From Citrobacter amalonaticus Y19 (lineage in GTDB: Bacteria > Pseudomonadota > Gammaproteobacteria > Enterobacterales > Enterobacteriaceae), in assembly GCF_000981805.1 (NCBI RefSeq), contig NZ_CP011132.1, positions 5,518,001 through 5,582,000 of the forward strand: DNA of 64,000 bases. Reading direction: 5' to 3'. The notes below the pieces were generated by a model. It was not told the origin of the DNA. It was given only the letters and a program-made list of their open reading frames with translations, and did not search any database. This document shows positions 52,672 through 61,362 of this stretch, one piece after another. The position numbers and the translations under genes are program-made. Every line of letters begins with the position of its first letter. Position 1 is the first letter of the stretch.

Positions 52672-53415
52672 GTGAAGTTCAAAGTGATGGCCCTGGCGGC
52701 ATTAGTGGGATTCAGTGCAATGTCGGTGCAGGCAGGCGAATTGCCTGATGGACCGCACATTGTGACCTCCGGAACGGCAAGCGTGGACGCTGTGCCTGAT
52801 ATTGCCACGCTGGCCATTGAGGTTAACGTGGCAGCGAAGGACGCAGCGACCGCGAAGAAACAGGCCGACGAGCGCGTTGCGCAATATCTTTCCTTCCTTG
52901 AGCAAAATCAGGTCGCGAAGAAAGACATCAGCTCTGCCAACCTGCGTACCCAACCGGATTACGACTATCAGAATGGGAAAAGCATTCTGAAAGGGTATCG
53001 GGCGGTGCGCACTGTCGAAGTGACGCTGCGTCAGTTAGATAAACTCAATCCGCTGCTGGATGGCGCGTTGAAGGCGGGGCTGAACGAAATTCGTTCCGTG
53101 TCGTTAGGCGTGGCGCAACCGGATGCTTACAAAGACAAAGCGCGTAAAGCGGCGATTGATAATGCGATACATCAGGCGCAGGAACTGGCTGCGGGCTTTA
53201 ACAGCAAGCTGGGTCCGGTTTACAGCGTGCGCTACCATGTCTCGAACTATCAGCCAAGCCCGATGGTGCGGATGATGAAAGCGGATGCGGCACCGGTATC
53301 GGCTCAGGAAACCTACGAGCAGGCGGCGATTCAGTTTGATGATCAGGTCGATGTAGTGTTCCAACTGGAACCTGCGGCAGGCCAGCAACCGGCAACGGCG
53401 GCTAAAGCGCAATAA
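52672..53415 (+). CDS. yggE: SIMPL-domain (DUF541) periplasmic protein YggE
   Basis: The product has 247 residues from a GTG behind GAGGAG, with a signal peptide (VKFKVMALAALVGF, cleavage after VQA). The SIMPL domain starts ITSGTASV-like (IVTSGTASVDAVPD). It has been linked to oxidative-stress defence; the molecular role is unknown. Its extreme 3' end (QQPATAAKAQ) is duplicated together with REP sequence just downstream. Confidence 0.95.
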   Translation: MKFKVMALAALVGFSAMSVQAGELPDGPHIVTSGTASVDAVPDIATLAIEVNVAAKDAATAKKQADERVAQYLSFLEQNQVAKKDISSANLRTQPDYDYQNGKSILKGYRAVRTVEVTLRQLDKLNPLLDGALKAGLNEIRSVSLGVAQPDAYKDKARKAAIDNAIHQAQELAAGFNSKLGPVYSVRYHVSNYQPSPMVRMMKADAAPVSAQETYEQAAIQFDDQVDVVFQLEPAAGQQPATAAKAQ

Positions 53416-53592
53416 TCGAAAATGCCGGATGGCGCTGCGCTTATCCGGCCTACAAATACGCGTCCTGTAGGCCAGCAACCGGCAACGGCTGCTAAAGCGC
53501 AATAATTGAAAATGCCGGATGGCGCTGCGCTTATCCAGCCTACAGATACGCGTCCTGTAGGCCGGATAAGGCGTTTTCGCCGCCATCCGGCA
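53380..53592. repeat. 90-bp tandem duplication of yggE 3' end plus REP, with a terminal REP
   Basis: Copy one, 53380-53469, begins inside yggE (GGCCAGCAACCGGCAACGG) and includes the yggE stop and a REP palindrome. Copy two, 53470-53559, repeats it with four differences. The sequence then resumes at GGCC with an opposed REP unit ending near 53592. Copy joints share a GGCC microhomology. This lies exactly at the yggE/ettA boundary. Confidence 0.92.
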
Positions 53593-53602
53593 TGACTCAC
53601 AA

Positions 53603-55270
53603 TTACTTCGCAATACGTTTGTACTTGATACGCTTCGGCTCCAGCGCGTCTGCGCCCAGCGTACGTTTCTTGTACTCTTCGTATTCGGTGAAGTTACCTT
53701 CAAAAAACTCCACTTTGCCTTCATCCTGGTAGTCCAGAATGTGAGTGGCGATACGGTCGAGGAACCAACGGTCGTGCGAGATAACCATCGCGCAACCCGG
53801 GAACTCCAACAGGGCGTTTTCCAGCGCACGCAGGGTTTCGATATCCAGGTCGTTGGTCGGTTCATCGAGCAGCAGCATGTTGCCGCCAACCTGTAACAGT
53901 TTCGCCAGATGCAGACGACCCCGCTCACCGCCGGACAGTTCGCCCACGCGTTTGCCCTGGTCAACACCCTTGAAGTTAAAGCGGCCAACGTAGGCGCGGC
54001 TTGGCATTTCGGTGTTGCCGATCTTCATGATATCCAGCCCGCCGGACACTTCTTCCCACACGGTTTTGCTGTTATCCATGGCATCACGGAACTGATCAAC
54101 AGAGGCCAGCTTGACGGTTTCACCCAGCGTGATGGTGCCGCTGTCGGGCTGTTCCTGACCGGACATCATGCGGAACAGGGTTGATTTACCCGCGCCGTTC
54201 GGACCGATGATACCCACGATCGCGCCTTTCGGTACGGAGAAGCTCAGATCGTCAATCAGTACGCGGTCACCGTAGGATTTACGCAGGTGGCTGACTTCAA
54301 CGACTTTATCGCCCAGACGCGGTCCAGGTGGAATAAACAGTTCGTTGGTTTCGTTACGCTTCTGGTATTCGGTGCTGTTCAGTTCTTCAAAACGCGCCAG
54401 ACGGGCTTTGCCCTTAGACTGACGGCCTTTCGCGCCCTGACGAACCCACTCCAGCTCTTTCTCGATAGATTTACGACGCGCCGCTTCCTGAGAAGCTTCC
54501 TGCGCCAGACGCTGATCTTTCTGCTCCAGCCAGGAGGAGTAGTTACCTTCCCACGGAATCCCTTCGCCGCGGTCAAGTTCGAGGATCCAGCCCGCGACGT
54601 TGTCGAGGAAGTAACGGTCGTGGGTAATCGCCACCACGGTGCCTTCGAAGTCGTGCAGGAAGCGTTCCAGCCAGGCCACGGATTCCGCATCCAGGTGGTT
54701 GGTGGGTTCGTCGAGCAGCAGCATGTCTGGTTTTTCTAACAGCAGACGGCACAGTGCGACACGGCGACGTTCCCCCCCGGAAAGGGTCGCGACTTTGGCA
54801 TCCCAGTCCGGCAGACGCAGGGCGTCGGCAGCGCGCTCAAGTTGCACATTCAGGTTATGACCGTCGTGCGCCTGAATGATCTCTTCAAACTTGCCCTGCT
54901 GGGCGGCCAGTTTATCGAAATCGGCATCCGGCTCGGCGTATTTCGCGTAAACCTCATCCAGACCTTTCAGCGCGTTGACCACTTCCGCTACGGCTTCTTC
55001 GACAGATTCGCGAACGGTATGTTCAGGATTGAGCTTAGGTTCCTGCGGCAGGTAACCAATTTTGATGCCAGGCTGCGGGCGGGCTTCGCCTTCGATATCG
55101 GTATCGATGCCCGCCATGATGCGCAGCAGGGTTGACTTACCGGCACCGTTAAGGCCCAGTACGCCGATTTTTGCGCCAGGGAAGAAGCTCAGCGAGATGT
55201 TTTTAAGAATATGACGTTTCGGCGGAACGACTTTGCCGACACGATGCATGGTATAAACGAATTGGGCCAC
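53603..55270 (-). CDS. ettA: Energy-dependent translational throttle protein EttA
   Basis: ABC-F family ATPase that binds the ribosomal E site and gates entry into elongation according to ATP/ADP ratio. It has 555 residues from the GTG at 55270 (VAQFVYTMHRVGK), E. coli length; the frame runs 47 codons further but without family support. It has two ABC domains with Walker A GLNGAGKST and GPNGAGKST and signatures LSGGERRRVAL and LSGGERGRLHL; the arm lies between motifs of domain 1 and the linker around EKELEWVRQGAKGRQSKGKA. Its E. coli neighbour nadR is absent, replaced by yggE. Confidence 0.97.
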   Translation of the reverse strand: MAQFVYTMHRVGKVVPPKRHILKNISLSFFPGAKIGVLGLNGAGKSTLLRIMAGIDTDIEGEARPQPGIKIGYLPQEPKLNPEHTVRESVEEAVAEVVNALKGLDEVYAKYAEPDADFDKLAAQQGKFEEIIQAHDGHNLNVQLERAADALRLPDWDAKVATLSGGERRRVALCRLLLEKPDMLLLDEPTNHLDAESVAWLERFLHDFEGTVVAITHDRYFLDNVAGWILELDRGEGIPWEGNYSSWLEQKDQRLAQEASQEAARRKSIEKELEWVRQGAKGRQSKGKARLARFEELNSTEYQKRNETNELFIPPGPRLGDKVVEVSHLRKSYGDRVLIDDLSFSVPKGAIVGIIGPNGAGKSTLFRMMSGQEQPDSGTITLGETVKLASVDQFRDAMDNSKTVWEEVSGGLDIMKIGNTEMPSRAYVGRFNFKGVDQGKRVGELSGGERGRLHLAKLLQVGGNMLLLDEPTNDLDIETLRALENALLEFPGCAMVISHDRWFLDRIATHILDYQDEGKVEFFEGNFTEYEEYKKRTLGADALEPKRIKYKRIAK

Positions 55271-55481
55271 GTTGGACTCGCCTCTGTATTTATCGTGATG
55301 AATAAGTATTTTCAAAGGCGAAGTGTAGCCTTTTTCCCCTCTCAATCCCAGCCAGCAGATCTCACTCGCAGTAAAAGTAAAAAAGTGTCCGCGACGTGGC
55401 GTAAATGCCAATGACTGGTTAGCATGAAATCATTAGGCGGCATGAGGCTGCAACGACGTATCATATTTAGAGGAAGAGCTT

Positions 55482-57419
55482 GTGGACAAAGCCCAACGAT
55501 TTACCTGGCGTCTTATTGTCGCCGGTGTGTGCCTGCTGACCCTAAGCCAGGCTGCGCGAGCCGATTCACTGGATGAACAGCGTAACCGTTACGCACAAAT
55601 TAAGCAGGCCTGGGATAACCGACAGATGGATGTCGTGGAACAGATGATGCCGGGCCTGAAGAATTACCCCCTGTACCCCTACCTGGAATATCGGCAAATC
55701 ACCGATGACCTGATGAATCAGCCGACTGTCACGGTGACCAACTTTGTCCGTGCCAACCCGACCCTGCCGCCAGCACGCACGCTGGAATCGCGTTTTGTGA
55801 ATGAACTGGCGCGGCGTGAAGACTGGCGCGGGTTATTAGCGTTTAGTCCACAGAAACCGAGAACCACCGAGGCGCAGTGCAATTACTACTACGCGAAGTG
55901 GAATACCGGACAAGCGGAAGAGGCCTGGCAGGGGGCGAAAGAGCTGTGGTTGACCGGTAAAAGTCAGCCCAATGCCTGTGACAAACTGTTTAGCGTCTGG
56001 CGTGCGTCCGGCACACAGGATCCGCTCTCTTACCTGGAGCGCATCCGCCTGGCGATGAAAGCGGGGAATACCGGACTGGTGACGGTACTGGCCGGGCAGA
56101 TGCCCGCGGAGTACCAGACTATCGCGTCAGCGATTATCACACTGGCAAACGATCCGAACAGCGTTATGACCTTTGCGCGCACCACCGGCGCTACCGATTT
56201 TACCCGTCAGATGGCCGCTGTGGCTTTTGCCAGCGTCGCTCGTCAGGATGCGGAAAACGCGCGTCTGATGATCCCGTCACTGGTGCAGGCGCAGCAACTG
56301 AATGAGGATCAAACCCAGGAACTGCGCGATATCGTCGCCTGGCGATTAATGGGTAACGACGTTACCGACGAGCAGGCGAAATGGCGCGATGATGCGATTA
56401 TGCGCTCGCAATCCACAACGCTTGTGGAGCGTCGGGTGCGGATGGCGCTCGGGACCGGCGATCGCCGTGGCCTGAACACCTGGCTGGCGCGTCTGCCGAT
56501 GGAAGCGAAAGAGAAGGACGAATGGCGTTACTGGCAGGCCGATCTGCTGCTGGAGCGGGGACGCGAAAACGAAGCAAAAGAGATTTTGCATGCGCTGATG
56601 CAGCAGCGCGGTTTCTACCCGATGGTGGCGGCGCAGCGTCTGGGGGAAGAGTATGTCCTGAAAATTGATAAAGCGCCGGGCAATGTGGATAACGCACTAA
56701 CTCAGGGGCCGGAAATGGCCCGTGTTCGCGAACTGATGTACTGGAATCTGGATAACACCGCCCGCAGCGAATGGGCGAACCTGGTCACCAGTCGTACGAT
56801 GACGGAACAGGCTCAACTGGCGCGTTATGCCTTCAACAATCAATGGTGGGATCTGAGCGTGCAGGCGACGATCGCCGGTAAACTCTGGGATCATCTGGAG
56901 GAGCGTTTCCCGCTGGCGTATCAGGATATCTTTACCCGCTATACCCGCGGCAAAGACATTCCGCAAAGCTACGCGATGGCGATAGCGCGTCAGGAGAGCG
57001 CCTGGAACCCGAAGGTGAAATCTCCGGTCGGCGCCAGTGGGCTGATGCAGATTATGCCAGGCACGGCAACGCACACGGTGAAGATGTTCTCTATTCCGGG
57101 TTACAGCAGCCAGAATCAGTTACTGGATCCGGAAATGAATATCAACATCGGTACCAGTTACCTGCAGTACGTCTATCAGCAGTTCGGTAATAACCGGATC
57201 TTCTCATCTGCAGCCTACAACGCCGGACCGGGCCGCGTGCGTACCTGGCTTGGCAACAGCGCGGGACGGATTGATGCCGTGGCGTTTGTCGAGAGTATTC
57301 CCTTCTCGGAAACGCGCGGCTACGTGAAGAACGTGCTGGCCTACGATGCTTACTATCGTTATTTCATGGGACAGAAAGACACCCTGATGAGCGATTCTGA
57401 GTGGCAGAGACGTTATTAA
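55482..57419 (+). CDS. slt: Soluble lytic murein transglycosylase Slt70
   Basis: Periplasmic exolytic transglycosylase. It has 645 residues from a GTG at 55482, E. coli length. A signal peptide is cleaved after ARA. A long helical superhelix (U and L domains) is followed by the lysozyme-like catalytic domain with ARQESAWNPKVKSPVGASG (catalytic Glu), LMQIMPGTA and AAYNAGPGRVRTW. It is divergent from ettA and followed by trpR, as in E. coli. Confidence 0.97.
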   Translation: MDKAQRFTWRLIVAGVCLLTLSQAARADSLDEQRNRYAQIKQAWDNRQMDVVEQMMPGLKNYPLYPYLEYRQITDDLMNQPTVTVTNFVRANPTLPPARTLESRFVNELARREDWRGLLAFSPQKPRTTEAQCNYYYAKWNTGQAEEAWQGAKELWLTGKSQPNACDKLFSVWRASGTQDPLSYLERIRLAMKAGNTGLVTVLAGQMPAEYQTIASAIITLANDPNSVMTFARTTGATDFTRQMAAVAFASVARQDAENARLMIPSLVQAQQLNEDQTQELRDIVAWRLMGNDVTDEQAKWRDDAIMRSQSTTLVERRVRMALGTGDRRGLNTWLARLPMEAKEKDEWRYWQADLLLERGRENEAKEILHALMQQRGFYPMVAAQRLGEEYVLKIDKAPGNVDNALTQGPEMARVRELMYWNLDNTARSEWANLVTSRTMTEQAQLARYAFNNQWWDLSVQATIAGKLWDHLEERFPLAYQDIFTRYTRGKDIPQSYAMAIARQESAWNPKVKSPVGASGLMQIMPGTATHTVKMFSIPGYSSQNQLLDPEMNINIGTSYLQYVYQQFGNNRIFSSAAYNAGPGRVRTWLGNSAGRIDAVAFVESIPFSETRGYVKNVLAYDAYYRYFMGQKDTLMSDSEWQRRY

Positions 57420-57442
57420 TCCGATGGGTTATGTTATGATTT

Positions 57443-57460
57443 GTACTCGTGTATGAGTAC
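57443..57460 (+). promoter_or_regulatory. TrpR autoregulatory operator
   Basis: The palindrome GTACTC-GTGTAT-GAGTAC lies 17 bases upstream of the trpR start and matches the layout and GTACTC/GAGTAC arms of the trpR operator in E. coli. It should mediate tryptophan-dependent autorepression. Confidence 0.8.
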
Positions 57461-57476
57461 AACAGGGCGACATAAC

Positions 57477-57803
57477 ATGACCCAGCATTCCCCTTATTCA
57501 TCGGCGATGGCCGAACAACGTAATCAGGAGTGGCTTCGTTTTGTGGAGTTGCTCCGCCAGTCTTATGCAGAGGATCTGCACTTACCGCTGTTGCAGTTGA
57601 TGCTGACCCCGGATGAGCGCGAAGCGTTGGGGACGCGTGTACGCATTATCGAAGAGTTATTACGCGGCGAAATGAGCCAGCGCGAGCTTAAAAACGAACT
57701 GGGTGCGGGGATTGCTACCATCACCCGCGGCTCTAACAGCCTGAAATCTGCCCCTGTCGAACTGCGTCAGTGGCTTGAAGCCGTATTGTTGAAAAACGCC
57801 TGA
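57477..57803 (+). CDS. trpR: Trp operon repressor
   Basis: Tryptophan-activated dimeric repressor. It has 108 residues from MTQHSPYSSAMAEQ at 57477; the frame starting at 57441 would put the operator inside the gene and was rejected. The helix-turn-helix MSQRELKNELGAGIATITRGSN is almost identical to E. coli, while helices A-B (FVELLRQSYAEDLH) are more divergent. Confidence 0.97.
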   Translation: MTQHSPYSSAMAEQRNQEWLRFVELLRQSYAEDLHLPLLQLMLTPDEREALGTRVRIIEELLRGEMSQRELKNELGAGIATITRGSNSLKSAPVELRQWLEAVLLKNA

Positions 57804-57814
57804 AAAGCGTTTTC

Positions 57815-57892
57815 GTAGGCCTGATAAGCGTAGCGCCATCAGGCTCGCAACCGCACCATCGCCGGATGACGACGTCGTTTTATCCGGCCTAC
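57815..57892. repeat. REP pair between trpR and yjjX
   Basis: Two REP palindromes (57815-57844 and 57861-57892) in opposite orientation fill the gap between the convergent stops of trpR and yjjX. Confidence 0.85.
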
Positions 57893-57896
57893 AATC

Positions 57897-58412
57897 TCAC
57901 TGATAAATCGCGTTATGAAACGGGCTAAGCGCCAGAATCACCGCCTGGTGGTAAACGCTGGCGCGCGTCAGTTTCCCGGCGGTAAACACGCCAATTGCGC
58001 CTTCTTTTCGGCCAATCTTATCAATGCCCGTGTAGCGTGACATCACCGGGCCAAGCGCTTCGCCCTCGCGCACTTTTTCAAGGATCACCGCAGGCAGCGG
58101 CAGCGTGGCGGAACGCGCTTCACCGCGCTGGGTTGCATTCTCGACAACCACCCAACTGAAGGTCGCGTCTTCATCAATACCCGCTTCGATGGCCACCCAG
58201 AAGTCGGCATCTGGCCGTGCACGACGGGCATTTTCGACCCGATTCCGTGCGCCAGCACGCGTTTCAGAACTTCCGAAGGGTTGTTCCGGTACGCCACTAT
58301 CGACGTCTACAGACTCAATATGGCAGGATCCTTCACCGAAGATCTCGTTAAATGCCTGCAGAATTGCCTGAATTTTGGCGGGATTGGTGGTCGCTGAGAC
58401 AACATGGTGCAT
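57897..58412 (-). CDS. yjjX: Inosine/xanthosine triphosphatase YjjX
   Basis: House-cleaning phosphatase acting on ITP and XTP, related in fold to RdgB. It has 171 residues beginning MHHVVSATTNPAKIQAI and including DSGVPEQPFGSSETRAGARNR split by short loops, then WVAIEAGID. It is divergent from gpmB, as in E. coli. Confidence 0.95.
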   Translation of the reverse strand: MHHVVSATTNPAKIQAILQAFNEIFGEGSCHIESVDVDSGVPEQPFGSSETRAGARNRVENARRARPDADFWVAIEAGIDEDATFSWVVVENATQRGEARSATLPLPAVILEKVREGEALGPVMSRYTGIDKIGRKEGAIGVFTAGKLTRASVYHQAVILALSPFHNAIYQ

Positions 58413-58461
58413 AATTAAGCTCGATTTTAAAGAAACTCATCGCAGTATACGGAAAAATAGC

Positions 58462-59109
58462 ATGTTACAGGTATACCTTGTTCGCCACGGTGAAACGCAG
58501 TGGAACGCCGAGCGACGTATTCAAGGCCAGTCCGACAGTCCGCTGACCGCTAAAGGTGAGCAACAAGCAGTGCAGGTAGGTGAACGTGCGAAAAGCCTCG
58601 GTATCACCCACGTCATCAGTAGTGATTTGGGACGTACCCGGCGTACTGCTGAAATCATCGCCCAGGCGTGTGATTGTGATATCACCTTAGACGCCCGCCT
58701 GCGCGAGCTGCACATGGGAGTGCTGGAAAAACGTCATATTGATACCCTGACCGCCGAAGAAGAAAACTGGCGTCGCCAGTTAGTCAACGGCACCGTCGAC
58801 GGGCGTATCCCCGAAGGGGAATCGATGCAGGAGTTGAACGATCGTGTCCATGGTGCGCTCGCCGCGTGCCTGGATTTACCGCAGGGGAGTCGTCCGCTGT
58901 TGGTCAGCCACGGTATCGCGCTGGGCTGTCTGGTCAGTACGATTCTGGGTCTTCCTGCGTATGCGGAACGCCGCTTACGCCTGCGTAACTGCTCGATTTC
59001 GCGGGTGGATTATCAGGAAAGCCTGTGGCTGGCGCCGGGATGGGTAGTGGAAACGGCAGGGGACATCTCGCATCTGGACGCCCCTGCGCTGGATGAGCTA
59101 CAGCGTTAA
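58462..59109 (+). CDS. gpmB: Histidine phosphatase family protein GpmB (YtjC)
   Basis: The product has 215 residues from MLQVYLVRHGETQWNAERR, the E. coli length; the frame extends 29 codons upstream into yjjX and was trimmed. Phosphohistidine motif LVRHGE is followed by the second catalytic His in LLVSHGIALG. It is named as a phosphoglycerate mutase, but in family terms it is more likely a phosphatase. Its stop shares a TTAA with the convergent rob stop. Confidence 0.95.
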   Translation: MLQVYLVRHGETQWNAERRIQGQSDSPLTAKGEQQAVQVGERAKSLGITHVISSDLGRTRRTAEIIAQACDCDITLDARLRELHMGVLEKRHIDTLTAEEENWRRQLVNGTVDGRIPEGESMQELNDRVHGALAACLDLPQGSRPLLVSHGIALGCLVSTILGLPAYAERRLRLRNCSISRVDYQESLWLAPGWVVETAGDISHLDAPALDELQR

Positions 59110-59975
59110 CGGCGAATTGGTATCAGGAATTCGCAGCGCAGGTTAATCGGGCGGTCACCGGCTTTGGCATCTTCAGCCGGGTAGTACCGTTCGATATCCT
59201 GCCCTTTGCGGCGCGTCAGGTTCAGCATCGGCATGCAGGTGCCATAAACGGTCAGAATAAACTCCTGAACGCCCGTTCCCAGCCCATCGTAGGTAAACAT
59301 GACATATTCGCCGCCCTGTAACAGCACTGGCTGTGCCGATTGCACATAGCCATTGGCTTGCTCCTGAGGCAAAGCAGTGGTGTAAAACACTTCCTGCTCG
59401 TCATCTTTCTCAAGGCTTGGGCGCGTTTCGTTCAGGCCATACAGCACGGGCGGGATTGCGGGCGCATGGCCGAGAAAATTGTGCCAGAACTGGATACGCA
59501 TTTCGTGGCGGAAATCGGAGATTTGCTCCAGCGAACAGGAGTAGCTCTGGGTGACGCCAAGCAGTGGCGTATCTTCCAGGGTGACAAACTTATGCTCAGG
59601 TATCGCAAATTCCCCCAGACGCAGAGGCGGGCGAATACCGAACGCGCTCCATTCCGGTGAACGACGATACAGCGCAGGCGTTTGGGAAAACTGTTTCTTA
59701 AAGGCGCGGGTGAACGTTTGTTGAGAGTCAAAGCGGTATTGCAGGGCGATATCCAGAATCGGACGAGCCGTCAGGCGAAGAGCAACAGCGGATTTCGATA
59801 AGCGGCGTGCGCGAATATACGCGCCAATCGCGTGGCCCGTCACGTCCTTAAACATTCTCTGCAGATGCCACTTGGAATAACCCGCTTTTGCCGCCACATT
59901 GTCAAGCGACAGGGGCTGATCCAGATGACCTTCCAGCCAGATTAATAGGTCGCGAATAATGCCGGCCTGATCCAT
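59106..59975 (-). CDS. rob: AraC-family regulator Rob (right origin-binding protein)
   Basis: The product has 289 residues. An N-terminal AraC/XylS DNA-binding domain of about 110 residues contains two helix-turn-helix motifs (SLDNVAAKAGYSKWHLQRMF and ILDIALQYRFDSQQTFTRAF) and is followed by a GyrI-like effector domain. It activates the mar/sox/rob regulon (drug efflux, solvent tolerance) and binds near oriC in E. coli. It is monocistronic, convergent with gpmB and divergent from creA. Confidence 0.97.
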   Translation of the reverse strand: MDQAGIIRDLLIWLEGHLDQPLSLDNVAAKAGYSKWHLQRMFKDVTGHAIGAYIRARRLSKSAVALRLTARPILDIALQYRFDSQQTFTRAFKKQFSQTPALYRRSPEWSAFGIRPPLRLGEFAIPEHKFVTLEDTPLLGVTQSYSCSLEQISDFRHEMRIQFWHNFLGHAPAIPPVLYGLNETRPSLEKDDEQEVFYTTALPQEQANGYVQSAQPVLLQGGEYVMFTYDGLGTGVQEFILTVYGTCMPMLNLTRRKGQDIERYYPAEDAKAGDRPINLRCEFLIPIRR

Positions 59976-60186
59976 AAAATATCCTCATCCTTTCAACTAC
60001 AAACACCTGACATCAGATTATTGGATAATAGCATTTTTTGTTGTTTTAGCATTCAGTGTTTTTTTTGCGCATTAATGCTTTTTTTGGATCAAATAAAACG
60101 TGATTATTGTAATCCTGTGATCTGTAAACAGTTTCTTTTACAATGTCGAATAATTGCCCAGCGTAATTTTAAAGAATGGTAACAAT

Positions 60187-60660
60187 ATGAAATACAAGAG
60201 TTTAGTTCTTTCCGCCCTGTTATTCATGCTGGCGCCGCTGGCGTCTGCCGAGCAGATTGGTTCCGTCGATACGGTGTTCAAAATTTTTGGACCGGATCAT
60301 AAGATTGTCGTGGAGGCGTTTGACGATCCCGATGTCAAAAACGTGACCTGCTACGTCAGCCGTGCCAAGACCGGGGGCATCAAAGGCGGTCTGGGGCTGG
60401 CCGAAGACACCTCCGATGCCGCCATCTCTTGTCAGCAGGTGGGACCGGTAGAACTGAGTGACAGAATCAAGAACGGCAAAGCGCAGGGTGAAGTGGTCTT
60501 TAAGAAACGCACCTCGCTGGTGTTCAAATCCTTACAGGTCGTGCGTTTTTATGATGCTAAACGCAACGCGCTGGCCTATCTGGCCTATTCCGACAAGGTT
60601 GTCGACGGGTCGCCGAAAAATGCCATTAGCGCAGTACCTATCATGCCGTGGCGCGAATAA
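60187..60660 (+). CDS. creA: CreA family exported protein
   Basis: The product has 157 residues from MKYKSLVLSALLFMLAPL at 60187, with a signal peptide cleaved after ASA; an upstream in-frame start at 60154 was rejected. The mature domain (EQIGSVDTVFKIFGPDHK) is strongly conserved with E. coli. Its function is unknown. It is the first gene of creABCD, 12 bases upstream of creB. Confidence 0.95.
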   Translation: MKYKSLVLSALLFMLAPLASAEQIGSVDTVFKIFGPDHKIVVEAFDDPDVKNVTCYVSRAKTGGIKGGLGLAEDTSDAAISCQQVGPVELSDRIKNGKAQGEVVFKKRTSLVFKSLQVVRFYDAKRNALAYLAYSDKVVDGSPKNAISAVPIMPWRE

Positions 60661-60672
60661 CAGGGAAGCATT

Positions 60673-61362
60673 ATGCAGCAGGTGTCGGTCTGGCTGGTGG
60701 AAGATGAGCAGGGTATCGCGGATACCCTGATTTATATGCTCCAGCAGGAAGGGTTTAGCGTGGAAGCCTTTGAGCGCGGCCTGCCTGCGCTGGATAAAGC
60801 GCGTCATCAGTGCCCGGATGTGGCGATTCTCGATGTCGGGTTGCCGGATATCAGCGGCTTTGAACTGTGCCGACGCTTGCTGGAGCACCATCCGGCGTTA
60901 CCGATCCTCTTTCTGACGGCGCGCAGTGACGAGGTGGATCGCCTGCTGGGGCTGGAAATTGGCGCTGACGATTACGTCGCTAAACCGTTTTCACCCCGGG
61001 AAGTGTGCGCGAGGGTTCGCACGCTGTTACGCCGGGTGAAGAAGTTTTCCACGCCGTCGCCCATCGTCAAAACCGGCCATTTTGAGCTGAATGAGCTCGC
61101 TGCCGAAGTAGCCTGGTTCGGTACGCCTCTGTCACTCACGCGCTATGAGTTTTTGCTGCTGAAAACGCTGCTGTTATCTCCAGGTCGTGTCTATTCGCGT
61201 CAGCAACTGATGGATATTGTCTGGGCTGACGCGCAGGATACTTTCGACCGGACGGTCGATACACACATCAAAACGCTGCGCGCCAAACTGCGTGCCGTCA
61301 ATCCGACGCTCTCGCCAATCAACACGCATCGCGGGATGGGCTACAGCCTGAGGAGCCTTTGA
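60673..61362 (+). CDS. creB: Two-component response regulator CreB
   Basis: OmpR/PhoB-type regulator of 229 residues. The receiver domain has phosphoacceptor D54 (AILDVGLPD), the conserved Thr/Lys in LFLTARS and YVAKPFSP, and is followed by a winged-helix domain ending DTHIKTLRAKLR..GMGYSL. It controls the cre regulon through TTCAC-N6-TTCAC tags, one of which lies before creD. Its stop overlaps the creC start (TGATG). Confidence 0.97.
   Translation: MQQVSVWLVEDEQGIADTLIYMLQQEGFSVEAFERGLPALDKARHQCPDVAILDVGLPDISGFELCRRLLEHHPALPILFLTARSDEVDRLLGLEIGADDYVAKPFSPREVCARVRTLLRRVKKFSTPSPIVKTGHFELNELAAEVAWFGTPLSLTRYEFLLLKTLLLSPGRVYSRQQLMDIVWADAQDTFDRTVDTHIKTLRAKLRAVNPTLSPINTHRGMGYSLRSL

Noticed and set aside
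53104..53988. 294-codon minus-strand frame spanning yggE and the end of ettA
   Set aside because: It crosses two real genes and the REP duplication and has the composition of a shadow frame.
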